Origin: a bacterium
GTDB lineage: Bacteria; UBP6; UBA1177
Reading direction: 5' to 3'
DNA: 64,000 nucleotides
Assembly (NCBI GenBank): GCA_022703485.1
Contig: JAKLDO010000002.1
Coordinates: 1 to 64,000, forward strand
Below, one piece after another: positions 8,646 to 16,806 of the stretch; the first letter of the stretch is position 1, and each line of letters starts with the position of its first letter. Under the pieces are notes generated by a model that saw only the letters and a list, made by a program, of their open reading frames with translations, was not told the DNA's origin and did no database searches. A program made the translations under genes and the position numbers.

Positions 8646-9050
8646 TCAGTAAAGATAGTTCTGGTGCTCAACGAATATACATCTGTTCATGACATACGGA
8701 ATGTTAGCTCCATCAAGTATTTTAGCCGCAGTCTCGTCTGAAATGCCAAGCTGAGCCCAGAAAGCTCCGCATCCTCTCTGCACCGCCTCGCGGGCCACTT
8801 CTTCAAGATGTTCACTGCGTCTAAACACATTAACAATATCGATCTTTATTTCAGACGGAATATCGAGCAGAGACTTGTATGATCTTTCGCCGAACACTTC
8901 ATCGACAGTCGGGTTCACCGGTATAACCCTGTATTTTCCCGTGTTCTGGAGATATTTTCCTATCCTGTTGCTCGTCCGTCCGGCCTTTTCACTTAGTCCG
9001 ACAATGGCAATCGTCTTCGCATTTTCAAGAACCTCTTTGATATCCAGCAT
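8646..9050 (-). CDS. CoA-binding (YccU-type) Rossmann protein
   Basis: The 134 residues form a single CoA_binding domain. It opens with a dinucleotide-type loop (TIAIVGLSEKAGRTSN, residues 13-28) and continues with VIPVNPTVDEVFGE near residue 43, IDIVNVFRRSEH near residue 70, GAFWAQLGISDE near residue 95 and a C-terminal NRCIFVEH motif. These segments match the YccU family of small cytosolic proteins related to the CoA-binding part of succinyl-CoA synthetase. Binding of CoA is established for relatives, but the cellular role is poorly known. A GGGGGAA ribosome site lies upstream of the ATG. It is the first gene of the minus-strand set. Confidence 0.92.
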   Translation of the reverse strand: MLDIKEVLENAKTIAIVGLSEKAGRTSNRIGKYLQNTGKYRVIPVNPTVDEVFGERSYKSLLDIPSEIKIDIVNVFRRSEHLEEVAREAVQRGCGAFWAQLGISDETAAKILDGANIPYVMNRCIFVEHQNYLY

Positions 9051-9083
9051 TTCAATTCCCCCCGCTTTGCATAAAAACAGGTT

Positions 9084-9112
9084 ATGTTATCAATAACGGT
9101 ATATATTTTCAA
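9084..9112 (-). promoter_or_regulatory. Predicted minus-strand promoter for the CoA-binding gene set
   Basis: Read on the minus strand, TTGAAA (plus coordinates 9107-9112) is followed by a 17-base spacer and TAACAT (9084-9089). It faces the MATE-gene promoter in the same 147-base divergent region. Confidence 0.4.
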
Positions 9113-9145
9113 CTAAAATAATATGATGACAACCGCTTTTCCCTC

Positions 9146-9173
9146 TTGACACGCACCATCTTTGCAATAGAAT
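9146..9173 (+). promoter_or_regulatory. Predicted promoter for the MATE exporter
   Basis: TTGACA at 9146-9151, a 16-base spacer and TAGAAT at 9168-9173 form a near-consensus promoter 25 bases before the ATG at 9198. Confidence 0.6.
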
Positions 9174-9197
9174 GCACGGGCTTTACGGGGTATTGAC

Positions 9198-10544
9198 ATG
9201 TCTGAGAATTTCTACAAACGGGCGCTTTCGATAGCGATACCGATAGCTGTGCACAATCTTATACTTTCATCCATAAACATGGCGGATGTTTTCATGGTGG
9301 GTCAGCTCGGTGAGTCTGCCATCGCGGCTCTGGGTATAAGCAACCAGCTGATGTTCCTCTTCATCCTGTTCCTTTTCGGGATGGGAAGCGGAGGCTCCAT
9401 ATTCATCTCCCAGTTCTTCGGCAAGAAGGACCGCGTCAATCTTCACAGGGTGTTAGGGATCATGATGGTACCTGCACTTGCAATATCGGTAGTAATGGCA
9501 AGCGGCGCCATTTTCATTCCTGAGCTTCTGATGTCTGTTTTTTCCAAGGATGCCCAGGTCCTCGACCAGTCCGCAAGATACCTCAGGATCGTAGGGTGGA
9601 GCTACCCGTTCACCGCAATTTCGTTCATATTCCAGATGGTTCTCAGAAGCACAGACAAACCCCGCGTGCCGATGTACACTTCATTTTTCGCACTCATCAT
9701 AAACATAATTTTCAACTGGCTTCTGATATTCGGCAACATGGGTTTTCCCGTTCTGGGTATTGAAGGAGCAGCTATCGCCACCGTGCTTGCGAGGGCTCTT
9801 GAAACTCTTATAACGATATTCATCGTCTACTACACAAAGTCGGAAGCGGCTGCAAAATTAAAGGTGATGCTCGATTTCAGGCTCGATCTTGTGAAAAAGG
9901 TCATTACCACATCTCTTCCTGTTTTCATCAACGAATCTGTCTGGGCAAGCGGAATAGTTGCGCTCAACATAATCTATGCATCGCTCGGAACAGAATCTAT
10001 CGCGGCAGTGAACATAATGGATAGCGTCGGAAGGCTCTCTTTCGCCGCATTCATCGGTATAGCCAATGCCGGAGCCGTGGTTCTCGGAACTGACATCGGA
10101 GCGCAGAAATACAGTCAAGTCTGGGAACACTCGAAGAAATTCACGGCGATGTCCATCTATACCGGAGTCGCAGTAAGTGTCATACTTTTCGTCACGGCAC
10201 CTTCAGTCATCTCGATATACAACATTTCAGCAACCGTGTCAGACCTTGCATACAAGACCATTCTCGTATGGGTTTTCATGATACCGATCGTTTCGTTCAA
10301 CTGCCTTAACATCGTGGGGATACTTCGCAGCGGCGGAGACACGCAGGCCGCACTGTGGATAGACATCGGAGCGCTCTGGGCGATCGGAGTTCCTCTTGCA
10401 TTAATAGGTGCATCATATTTCGCACTCCCCATCCACATTGTCTATTTACTGGCAAAAATCGAAGAAGTGTTTAAATTTATCTTCGGGTTTAAACGGTATC
10501 TTTCAAAAAAATGGATAAAGAACCTCGTTGAGGACATAAACTAA
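9198..10544 (+). CDS. MATE-family efflux transporter
   Basis: Predicted inner-membrane exporter of the multidrug and toxic compound extrusion family, which uses a Na+ or H+ gradient to expel cationic compounds. The 448 residues contain about twelve hydrophobic helices in two halves. The first half shows the family pattern ADVFMVGQLGESAIAALGIS near residue 29 and a glycine-rich FLFGMGSGGSIFISQFFG near residue 57. The second half repeats the arrangement around INESVWASGIVALNIIYASLG near residue 243 and IGIANAGAVVLGTDIGAQ near residue 287. Length is standard for the family. It has its own strong promoter and stands between the CoA-binding set and the barrel-like pair. The substrate cannot be predicted. 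Confidence 0.93.
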   Translation: MSENFYKRALSIAIPIAVHNLILSSINMADVFMVGQLGESAIAALGISNQLMFLFILFLFGMGSGGSIFISQFFGKKDRVNLHRVLGIMMVPALAISVVMASGAIFIPELLMSVFSKDAQVLDQSARYLRIVGWSYPFTAISFIFQMVLRSTDKPRVPMYTSFFALIINIIFNWLLIFGNMGFPVLGIEGAAIATVLARALETLITIFIVYYTKSEAAAKLKVMLDFRLDLVKKVITTSLPVFINESVWASGIVALNIIYASLGTESIAAVNIMDSVGRLSFAAFIGIANAGAVVLGTDIGAQKYSQVWEHSKKFTAMSIYTGVAVSVILFVTAPSVISIYNISATVSDLAYKTILVWVFMIPIVSFNCLNIVGILRSGGDTQAALWIDIGALWAIGVPLALIGASYFALPIHIVYLLAKIEEVFKFIFGFKRYLSKKWIKNLVEDIN

Positions 10545-10605
10545 TAAATTGCTGAAGTTCTGTTAATCACTAAAATGACCGTGTACTTTCAGAGGTTCAA
10601 TTTAT

Positions 10606-11382
10606 ATGAAGGTGATAATTAAAAGTTTCCTGTTCATAATATTTTTTATCCCCGTTACTATGTTTTCTGAAGATGGAAACATTTCCGACAGTAAGTATAA
10701 AGACTTAAAAGAACTCAGAGACAATCTTGTCACAAAAGATTCTCTAATCGACAGCATCTGGGAAATCATAATAAAAACAGTAAAAAACGAAAATATCCCT
10801 AACATAAAGAAAGCAGAAATAATAGAAAAATTCATTAAGGATTTTCCCGATAAAAACAAATATTCTGACAAGGCACAGCTATTTCTTTCTGAGTTGAAAA
10901 AAACTGATAGTAACATACGGCATATTCTCAACAGTGACAGCTACCGCACAAAGATTGAATGGTTCGCTCTTAATTTTTCAGGTGGAAACTATGGACTGGG
11001 CGGAGGTTTTACTCTTATAACATTAAGAGGCAGATATGTTTTCTGGGAAATAGCCCGTATTCATGCGACAGGATATCGAAACATTGTTGCGGCCAATGCA
11101 AAAACGATGGTCGGGATTCCTTTCTTTTTTGATCCTCTGAATAGAAATGAGCTGAGGTTTTCAATCGGTCTCTCAGGCGGTTTTACTAATTCATGGTCAG
11201 GAGAGGAGGAGGATTTTGACTTCGATTACGGTTCATATTTTAATTTACCGATCGAGATTTCCTATGTTTTTCATGCTGATAAATATTTTGCATTCCAAAT
11301 GGGTTTTTCTGTTGATTTTCCTGTTTGGTATTTTGGCGGATTTCTCCCTGTATTTAACGGTTTTATAGGATTCAGAATATGA
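10606..11382 (+). CDS. Predicted outer-membrane beta-barrel protein, first of a tandem pair
   Basis: The 258 residues begin with a signal peptide (residues 1-21, ending VTMFSE). A helical, lysine-rich segment of about 90 residues follows, then a glycine/aromatic-rich region with alternating strands (NYGLGGGFTL, NAKTMVGIPFF, FHADKYFAFQ). It ends in FIGFRI; a C-terminal aromatic/hydrophobic strand is the usual mark of a BAM-inserted barrel. The gene is AT-rich and overlaps the next by 4 bases (ATGA). The next gene is a paralogue with the same layout. The family is not recognised; the barrel and the outer-membrane location are inferred. Confidence 0.75.
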   Translation: MKVIIKSFLFIIFFIPVTMFSEDGNISDSKYKDLKELRDNLVTKDSLIDSIWEIIIKTVKNENIPNIKKAEIIEKFIKDFPDKNKYSDKAQLFLSELKKTDSNIRHILNSDSYRTKIEWFALNFSGGNYGLGGGFTLITLRGRYVFWEIARIHATGYRNIVAANAKTMVGIPFFFDPLNRNELRFSIGLSGGFTNSWSGEEEDFDFDYGSYFNLPIEISYVFHADKYFAFQMGFSVDFPVWYFGGFLPVFNGFIGFRI

Positions 11383-12128
11383 ATTGCAGATATATTTCAA
11401 AAAAAATTCTGATACTTATTGCGTTTCTGGCAATATTTTTAAATGGTTATGCGCAGGAGTCAGATGATATTGAAAAACTTGCAAGTGAGACATGGAAAAT
11501 CATTTTAAAGGAACTCGAAAAAAAAGATATTCCATTTGAAAGGAAAATATCGCTCATAAATGAATTCATTGCCAGATCACCTGAAAACAGCACGGCCTGT
11601 AATGAAGCAAAGCTTCTGCTGGAAAAAGTTGAAAACTCCGGATCGAGGCTGGAACATTACCTGAACAGAAATTTATATATAAATAAAACAGAATGGTTTG
11701 CAACGGGTTTTGCCGGTGGTAATTACGGATTGGGATTTACAATTTCATTTGCCACTTTCAGGTGGAAGCGATTTTTCTGGGAGACGATGAGATTCCAGTT
11801 TGCGATGCTTAAAAGTATTGATTCCCACGCCATTAATGCAAAAACAATGGTTGGAATTCCATTCTTTTCCGGATTTGCAAATCAGCATGAACTGCGGATA
11901 AGTACCGGCGTTGCAGGCGGGTACAGCTCAAAGGATTTTTCGGGTGACAATAATAATTGGATTGAAATTGACCTCAGCATACCGCTTGAAATCTCCTATG
12001 TTTTTCATGCAGATAAATATTTTGCATTTCAGACCGGTTTGATAATTGATTTGCCAGTTCTATATCACTGTCACAATGAAGGTTACTATCTTCCGGTATT
12101 TTCCGGCTTTATCGGTTTCAGAATCTGA
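11379..12128 (+). CDS. Predicted outer-membrane beta-barrel protein, second of a tandem pair
   Basis: The 249 residues share with the preceding protein the motifs EWFA, NYGLG, NAKTMVGIPFF, EISYVFHADKYFAFQ and the ending FSGFIGFRI, so the pair arose by tandem duplication. A signal peptide covers residues 1-25 (ending GYAQES), followed by a helical segment of about 70 residues and the strand-rich C-terminal part. The start ATG lies in the stop codon of the first gene, so translation is coupled. Divergence between the copies is large outside the shared motifs, so the duplication is not recent. Function unknown. Confidence 0.75.
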   Translation: MNCRYISKKILILIAFLAIFLNGYAQESDDIEKLASETWKIILKELEKKDIPFERKISLINEFIARSPENSTACNEAKLLLEKVENSGSRLEHYLNRNLYINKTEWFATGFAGGNYGLGFTISFATFRWKRFFWETMRFQFAMLKSIDSHAINAKTMVGIPFFSGFANQHELRISTGVAGGYSSKDFSGDNNNWIEIDLSIPLEISYVFHADKYFAFQTGLIIDLPVLYHCHNEGYYLPVFSGFIGFRI

Positions 12129-12207
12129 GCAAATAAATTGCCAATAAAACAGCAATCGTTAGAATCTTAGCCGTACTCAGTATAGAGAAATTGAAGCAGG
12201 GAAACAA

Positions 12208-13593
12208 ATGGATAAAAAACTTGTGGAAGACAGCAACACTGAATTCAAAGCAGTTCTTAATGAAAAACTTGAAAGATCGGTTGTGGGGTTTCTTAACTCA
12301 AAAACGGGCGGAGACATTTATATCGGTATTGAGGATGATGGAAATATTGCCGGTGTGAAAAAACCCGATAAAATTCAACTTGAGATAACTGACCGGATCA
12401 GAAACAATATTCTTCCAACGGCTCTTGGGCTTTTTGATGTTTACGCTGAAGATATAGAGGGAAAAACGGTGATCCATGTTGTTGTTTCAAGCGGAACGGA
12501 GAAACCGTATTATATCAGGTCACTTGGAATGTCACCTTCAGGCTGCTTTATCAGAATAGGTAGCAGTTTCAGGCAGATGGACACTAAAATGATTGACGGT
12601 TTTTATAATTCACGCACAAGAAATTCTCTTCGGAACATTGTTTCGCCCCGTTACACCGACCATACTTTTGCACAGCTCAAAATTTACTATGAAGAGAAAG
12701 GGTTCAAACTCAACGATGAATTTTTGAAAAACCTTGACCTTTTTACTCCTGACGGGAAATTTAATTATGTCGCATATCTTCTTGCCGACAAGAACAGTGT
12801 TTCAATCAAAGTTGCAAAATACTCAGGAACAGACAAGACCGATCTTGTTGAAAATGAAGAATATGGATTCTGTTCCATAATTAAAGCAACCGAAAAAGTT
12901 CTTGATAAACTGGATATCGAAAACAGAACATTCACAAAGATTACAGGAGCTGCGAAACGACTTGAAAAGAGGATGATCGATAAAAACGCATTAAGAGAAG
13001 CTCTCATAAATGCAATGGTTCACAATGATTATTCCAGAGAAGTTCCCCCTGTTGTCGAGATATATTCGGACAGGCTCTCAATAACTTCATACGGCGGACT
13101 TATCGAAGGTCTGTCAGTTGAAGAATTTTTCAAAGGCAGATCCATGCCTCGAAACCGTGAATTAATGCGTGTTTTTCGCGACATGGAGCTAGTTGAACAT
13201 CTTGGATCGGGAATGAACCGTATATTGAAAGTTTATGACTCAAACATTTTTCATCTCAGCGAACACTTTATTGAAGTGGTTTTCCCATTTGAAGAAGAGT
13301 ATTTGAAATTACAAAAGGGATTGACCCCCGAAGTCACCCCCCATGTCGCCCCCCATGTCGCCCCCCATGTTTTAAATCTTTTAAATATACTTGAAGATGA
13401 AATGGGCAGAGAAACTATTCAGAAGTTAATGAAACTGAAAGACAGAAAATCATTCGTGAAAGTATACATAGTCCCTGCATTGGAAAGCGGACTGATTGAA
13501 ATGACAATTCCAGACAAACCCAAAAGTATAAATCAGAAATACCGTCTGACAGAAAAAGGGAAAAAACTAAAAAAAGAACTGGAAGGAAAATGA
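12208..13593 (+). CDS. AlbA_2 (Schlafen-type) ATP-binding regulator
   Basis: The 461 residues have the layout of the 'ATP-binding / transcriptional regulator' family. The N-terminal AlbA_2 domain (residues 5-125) contains EDSNTEFKAVLNEKLE and GGDIYIGIEDDGNIAGV. A HATPase_c_4-type domain (residues 255-360) contains ALREALINAMVHNDY, YGGLIEGLSVEEF and VEHLGSGMNRI. The C-terminus reads as a winged helix. Between them lies a short VTPHVAPHVAPHV linker encoded by a 12-base tandem repeat. The family occurs widely in accessory regions and is suspected of nucleic-acid binding or stress and phage response, but a defined role is lacking. It sits in an AT-rich stretch between the barrel pair and the HNH module. 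A GCAGGG ribosome site precedes the ATG. Confidence 0.88.
   Translation: MDKKLVEDSNTEFKAVLNEKLERSVVGFLNSKTGGDIYIGIEDDGNIAGVKKPDKIQLEITDRIRNNILPTALGLFDVYAEDIEGKTVIHVVVSSGTEKPYYIRSLGMSPSGCFIRIGSSFRQMDTKMIDGFYNSRTRNSLRNIVSPRYTDHTFAQLKIYYEEKGFKLNDEFLKNLDLFTPDGKFNYVAYLLADKNSVSIKVAKYSGTDKTDLVENEEYGFCSIIKATEKVLDKLDIENRTFTKITGAAKRLEKRMIDKNALREALINAMVHNDYSREVPPVVEIYSDRLSITSYGGLIEGLSVEEFFKGRSMPRNRELMRVFRDMELVEHLGSGMNRILKVYDSNIFHLSEHFIEVVFPFEEEYLKLQKGLTPEVTPHVAPHVAPHVLNLLNILEDEMGRETIQKLMKLKDRKSFVKVYIVPALESGLIEMTIPDKPKSINQKYRLTEKGKKLKKELEGK
13333..13368 (+). repeat. 12-base in-frame tandem repeat, three copies
   Basis: Three consecutive units (GTCACCCCCCAT, then GTCGCCCCCCAT twice) encode V-T/A-P-H. Each unit is four codons, so unit gain or loss keeps the reading frame and only changes the linker length of the AlbA_2 protein. 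Confidence 0.9.
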
Positions 13594-13629
13594 TACCGTT
13601 AAAAAAAATCGGAATTGAAGCAGGGTTTT

Positions 13630-13639
13630 GTAGGGGCGA
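13630..13639 (+). repeat. GTAGGGGCGA repeat, left copy
   Basis: GTAGGGGCGA at 13630-13639 recurs in inverted orientation at 14641-14650 as part of a longer hairpin. The two copies bracket the HNH module. The left copy shows only part of the palindrome and looks like a decayed or half element. Confidence 0.55.
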
Positions 13640-13715
13640 CTTTCACTACATTTAGTGTTTGTTGAAGAATAGAATTGTGAAATTTTAGGCGTTATTTTAA
13701 GCGAGGGTTGTGTCC

Positions 13716-14150
13716 ATGGACAGAGAAACACGCACTACAGTTGAAATACTTGATGGAACCAAAGTTGATGTTTACAACTTGTTTGAAAAAATAAGTTTTT
13801 TCTATCAAGGCTGCTTCTTAGATGATATTGATTCAGACACAATTGATTACAATAAAAACAAAGGAGGAATTTGGGCTAGTGAACAAAAAATAGATGAGAC
13901 CTACATTGACAAAATTTTCTCAGTTGATTTTATAACGAGAAAGATTAAAGAAAATGAGAAATCGAAAAGCCTTGGAAAACTAAATAAAACAAACATTCGT
14001 GATCTTAATAACTTGCAAAAGGTATTCATAAATAAAAAAGATCTGTTGCCAGAAGTCATTGCTTTGGCAAAGAAAATCGTCAATCGTAGCTCTATTAGAA
14101 TTAACTATTTTCACCAATATAAAAAAAAGGAAGAAGATATGTGGTTGTAG
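13716..14150 (+). CDS. Unknown protein fused by overlap to an HNH endonuclease gene
   Basis: The ATG at 13716 is preferred over the GTG at 13710 because GAGGG at 13703-13707 is correctly spaced only for the ATG. The 144 residues are lysine-rich and acidic with no recognised motif. The gene ends MWL-stop, 10 bases inside the following HNH gene, which is read one base on. The pair may be two coupled genes, or one gene (N-terminal specificity domain plus HNH nuclease) broken by a frameshift near 14138-14150. Codon use is much more AT-rich than the flanking uvrC gene, which fits acquired DNA. Confidence 0.65.
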   Translation: MDRETRTTVEILDGTKVDVYNLFEKISFFYQGCFLDDIDSDTIDYNKNKGGIWASEQKIDETYIDKIFSVDFITRKIKENEKSKSLGKLNKTNIRDLNNLQKVFINKKDLLPEVIALAKKIVNRSSIRINYFHQYKKKEEDMWL

Positions 14151-14575
14151 AAGGATACATAGAAGAAAAAGATGGTATTTTTAGTAAAACACAAAAATTT
14201 GTAGAAGAAATTTTGCCCTATTACACAGAGGAAAATGAAGAGTATATAGAAAACATGATTGACTTTGGACAGCCTGCACCCAAGTCAAAGGACACAAGAA
14301 CAACAACTGTTTATAATCGCAATTCCGGTGTGCGCGAAATAGTAAGAAAACGCGCAGAAGGCATCTGTGAATTATGTGAAAAAAAAGCTCCTTTCAACAA
14401 TCCAAAAGGTGAACCTTTTCTTGAAGTTCACCATATTGATTATCTGTGCGATAATGGACATGATTCACCGGAAAACGCTGCTGCACTCTGCCCGAACTGC
14501 CACAGAAAGATGCACATTCTAAATGATTCTGAAGATGTGAAAAAGCTGAAAAAGAAAGCGAAAACAGGAAATTAA
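14141..14575 (+). CDS. HNH endonuclease (McrA-like)
   Basis: The 144-residue frame contains a complete HNH zinc-finger nuclease motif near residues 77-128: ICELC, then LEVHHIDYL (the catalytic His pair), NAAALCPNCHRKMH. The four Cys of the two CxxC pairs would hold the structural zinc. This pattern is typical of McrA-type restriction nucleases and related HNH enzymes that cut foreign or modified DNA. The start is a GTG that overlaps the end of the previous gene by 10 bases, with AGGAAG upstream; alternatively both frames were once a single protein. No methyltransferase is nearby, so a modification-dependent or nicking role is more likely than a classical restriction pair. This is inference. 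Confidence 0.85.
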   Translation: MVVEGYIEEKDGIFSKTQKFVEEILPYYTEENEEYIENMIDFGQPAPKSKDTRTTTVYNRNSGVREIVRKRAEGICELCEKKAPFNNPKGEPFLEVHHIDYLCDNGHDSPENAAALCPNCHRKMHILNDSEDVKKLKKKAKTGN

Positions 14576-14620
14576 ATGACCAGATTCAATCCTGAAATAC
14601 ATTCCGCAGGTCAATCCGCT

Positions 14621-14650
14621 GTACGGGCGAAAACATGGTTTCGCCCCTAC
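14621..14650. repeat. REP-like palindrome, right copy of the GTAGGGGCGA repeat
   Basis: Bases 14621-14632 and 14639-14650 are inverted copies matching at 11 of 12 positions (GTAcGGGCGAAA against the complement of TTTCGCCCCTAC), with a 6-base loop ACATGG. It could form a strong hairpin just before uvrC. It carries the same GTAGGGGCGA core as the element at 13630. Confidence 0.75.
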
Positions 14651-14672
14651 GGCATACAACGGGAAATATTGA

Positions 14673-16430
14673 ATGAACACTACTAACTCTTTCGTTATTG
14701 ATGAAGCGGTCCTGACAAAGATCCCGAGGCTTCCGGGCGTGTATCAGTTCGCTGATATTAACGGAAAGGTGATCTATATCGGGAAGGCGAAGGACCTCCG
14801 GAGCAGGATCTCGCAGTATGTGAATCTGACCGATTCGAGGCCGATGGTGCCTGTCCTGATGGAGAACGCGGCGACAGTTTCTGTCATCATAACTCCTGAT
14901 GAAGAGGAGGCGCTGATACTTGAAAGCTCGCTCATCAGAAAGAAACAGCCTCAGTTCAATATCGACCTCAAGGACGACAAAAGCTATCCCTATCTCGCGA
15001 TCACAAAAGAGGAGTGGCCGAGGCTCATCATATCGAGACAGCCGTGGAAAAAATATCTTTTCATCAGAGGCCCTTTCACACAGGCCGCCCTTCTCCACTC
15101 GCTCCGCGACCTTCTCCAGACGATATATCCGCTTAAATACTGCTCGGTGAACAATCCTTCAGGATGCATAAACCATCAGATGGGCATCTGCCCCGCTCCA
15201 TGCAGAAAAAACACAGACAGAACGGCCTACATGGCAAATGTCACAGGAATAATTGAAGTGCTTCAGGGGAAAAAATGGAAAGAGCTGTCGGGCATAATAA
15301 AGGACAAGATCTCTAAATATTCAGAAATGCTCAATTTCGAAAAAGCCGCATCCTTGCGGGATACTATAACAATGATACCCGACATCCAGCGCAAGTTCGG
15401 AGTTGAATTTTCAGGAAAAGGAGTCGACGACCTTTTTTCTTTCAGGGTGTTTGACAACATGCTTTTCACGGTGGCAGTAAGATACAGCGACGGAGAGCTT
15501 TTTTCTGTACGAACCTTTTCAAGCGCCGCTCTTTTTGACTCGATGGAAAGCTGTATTGCCGCAAGTCTGGCATCTTTCTACCGCGGAAATCCTCCTGCAG
15601 AAAAGGTATTTCTTGAACCTGCAATTCTTTCAACAGAGCAGATAAATAGCGTCACGGGCATCAGCTTTTCAAAAACCGGCGGCATTCCGTCTGCATTAAA
15701 AAAGATCACCGATTCCAATCTTGAACAGGCCGTTGAAAGATATATCAGGGAAAGCACAAGGAACAATGAAGCGCTCAAAGAGCTTTCAGCTTTCACAGGA
15801 TATGAAACGGATTCCATAATGTGCCTTGACATTTCAACACTCAGCGGAGACTTCACCGTTGCAGGTGCCGTCTGGTGGGAAAAGGGAAAGTTCATAAAGA
15901 ACAAATACAGGAAATACAGAATTAAGACCGTTTCAGGTGTTGATGACTTCGGCAGTCTCAGGGAAGTGGTGTCAAGACTTATGAAACAGTGGCTGTCATC
16001 AGGAACCAAACCGTCGCTTCTGCTCATTGACGGAGGCAAAGGTCAGGTCTCTTCAGTCAATTCAGTTATCAAAGGGACAGTGCCCGTTGCCGGCATCATC
16101 AAGGACCGCAGAAAAATAAAAGGGATGGAACAGCTCATCACCGCTGACGGCCGGGAATTCCAACTCACCGACTCTGTTCTTTCGCTGATACTGAGATCGA
16201 TACGGGACGAAACCCACCGGTTCGCCATATCTTTCAACAGAAGTTCAAGAAAAAGTCTTCTTTCCACCACTTTGAAAGAGATATCGGGGATAGGGCCGGA
16301 AAGAGAGCTTGCCCTGCTTAACAGGTTTAAAACTGTTTCTGCGATAAGAAAAGCCACAGTGGATGAACTTAAAACTGTCAGCGGAATAAGCGAATCTCTG
16401 GCCATCAAGATATTCAGCCACTTCAATTGA
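14673..16430 (+). CDS. uvrC: UvrABC excinuclease subunit C
   Basis: UvrC makes both incisions around DNA damage after UvrA and UvrB have loaded, in nucleotide excision repair. The 585 residues match the family length of about 600. The GIY-YIG nuclease domain (residues 15-95) shows PGVYQF and VIYIGKAKDLRSRISQY. A UVR UvrB-binding motif lies near residues 205-235 (FEKAASLRDTI). The RNase H-like 5' nuclease domain contains CLDIS near residue 383, LLIDGGKGQ near residue 453 and RDETHRFA near residue 510. Two helix-hairpin-helix motifs finish the protein. One oddity is that the usual DISH motif reads DIST, so the His after the catalytic Asp is absent. The gene is single and not beside uvrA or uvrB. 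Confidence 0.96.
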   Translation: MNTTNSFVIDEAVLTKIPRLPGVYQFADINGKVIYIGKAKDLRSRISQYVNLTDSRPMVPVLMENAATVSVIITPDEEEALILESSLIRKKQPQFNIDLKDDKSYPYLAITKEEWPRLIISRQPWKKYLFIRGPFTQAALLHSLRDLLQTIYPLKYCSVNNPSGCINHQMGICPAPCRKNTDRTAYMANVTGIIEVLQGKKWKELSGIIKDKISKYSEMLNFEKAASLRDTITMIPDIQRKFGVEFSGKGVDDLFSFRVFDNMLFTVAVRYSDGELFSVRTFSSAALFDSMESCIAASLASFYRGNPPAEKVFLEPAILSTEQINSVTGISFSKTGGIPSALKKITDSNLEQAVERYIRESTRNNEALKELSAFTGYETDSIMCLDISTLSGDFTVAGAVWWEKGKFIKNKYRKYRIKTVSGVDDFGSLREVVSRLMKQWLSSGTKPSLLLIDGGKGQVSSVNSVIKGTVPVAGIIKDRRKIKGMEQLITADGREFQLTDSVLSLILRSIRDETHRFAISFNRSSRKSLLSTTLKEISGIGPERELALLNRFKTVSAIRKATVDELKTVSGISESLAIKIFSHFN

Positions 16431-16480
16431 CATTATTTTCTTTAATTTACAAATAGTTACACTGTTTCAAAATAAAAAGT

Positions 16481-16508
16481 TTGACAAAATAGAGCTTTAA
16501 ACTACTAT
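16481..16508 (+). promoter_or_regulatory. Predicted strong promoter of the tRNA-Lys/tRNA-Glu unit
   Basis: TTGACA at 16481-16486, a 16-base spacer and TACTAT at 16503-16508 lie about 43 bases before the tRNA-Lys 5' end. A second TTGACA is visible at 16534. Confidence 0.65.
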
Positions 16509-16551
16509 ACACGGGCAACTTCGGTCGTTGAAGTTTGACAAGGTGTGAGTT

Positions 16552-16627
16552 GGGTCGGTAGCTCAGTTGGTAGAGCATCTGACTTTTAATCAGGTGGTCG
16601 TGGGTTCGAATCCCGCCCGACCCACCA
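16552..16627 (+). tRNA. tRNA-Lys (anticodon TTT)
   Basis: Complete 76-base cloverleaf: acceptor GGGTCGG pairs with CCGACCC, discriminator A, encoded CCA. The anticodon loop CTTTTAA gives TTT. The T arm shows GGTTCGAATC. It precedes tRNA-Glu by 15 bases. Confidence 0.98.
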
Positions 16628-16642
16628 TTCTCATCTTTAGGT

Positions 16643-16717
16643 GACCCTTTCGTCTAGTGGTTAGGACATCGGCCTTTCACGTCGGTAACGGGGGTTCGAG
16701 CCCCCCAAGGGTCGCCA
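16643..16717 (+). tRNA. tRNA-Glu (anticodon TTC)
   Basis: Complete 75-base cloverleaf: acceptor GACCCTT pairs with AAGGGTC, discriminator G, encoded CCA. The anticodon loop CTTTCAC gives TTC. Its D arm is the same as that of the CTC isoacceptor at 4606. Confidence 0.98.
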
Positions 16718-16806
16718 TTTTTTTTTGTTCTGTTTACTTTCCCCTCATTACTTTTATCTGCTCTTTCTCAATAACTATTCAACTATTCACTTTTGGAGGT
16801 TTGAAA

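Noticed and set aside
8639-8671. A TTG start for the TlpA-like gene that adds 11 residues
   Set aside because: It would overlap the CoA-binding gene by 26 bases. The ATG at 8638 comes directly after that gene's stop and keeps the membrane anchor.
12129-12170. A possible terminator hairpin after the barrel pair
   Set aside because: The ATTGC/GCAAT stem has only 5 pairs, a 10-base loop and no run of T.
16657-16806. An N-terminal extension of the DUF1566 lipoprotein
   Set aside because: The extension is encoded by the tRNA-Glu gene itself. The ATG at 16807 has a GGAGG and a lipoprotein signal.
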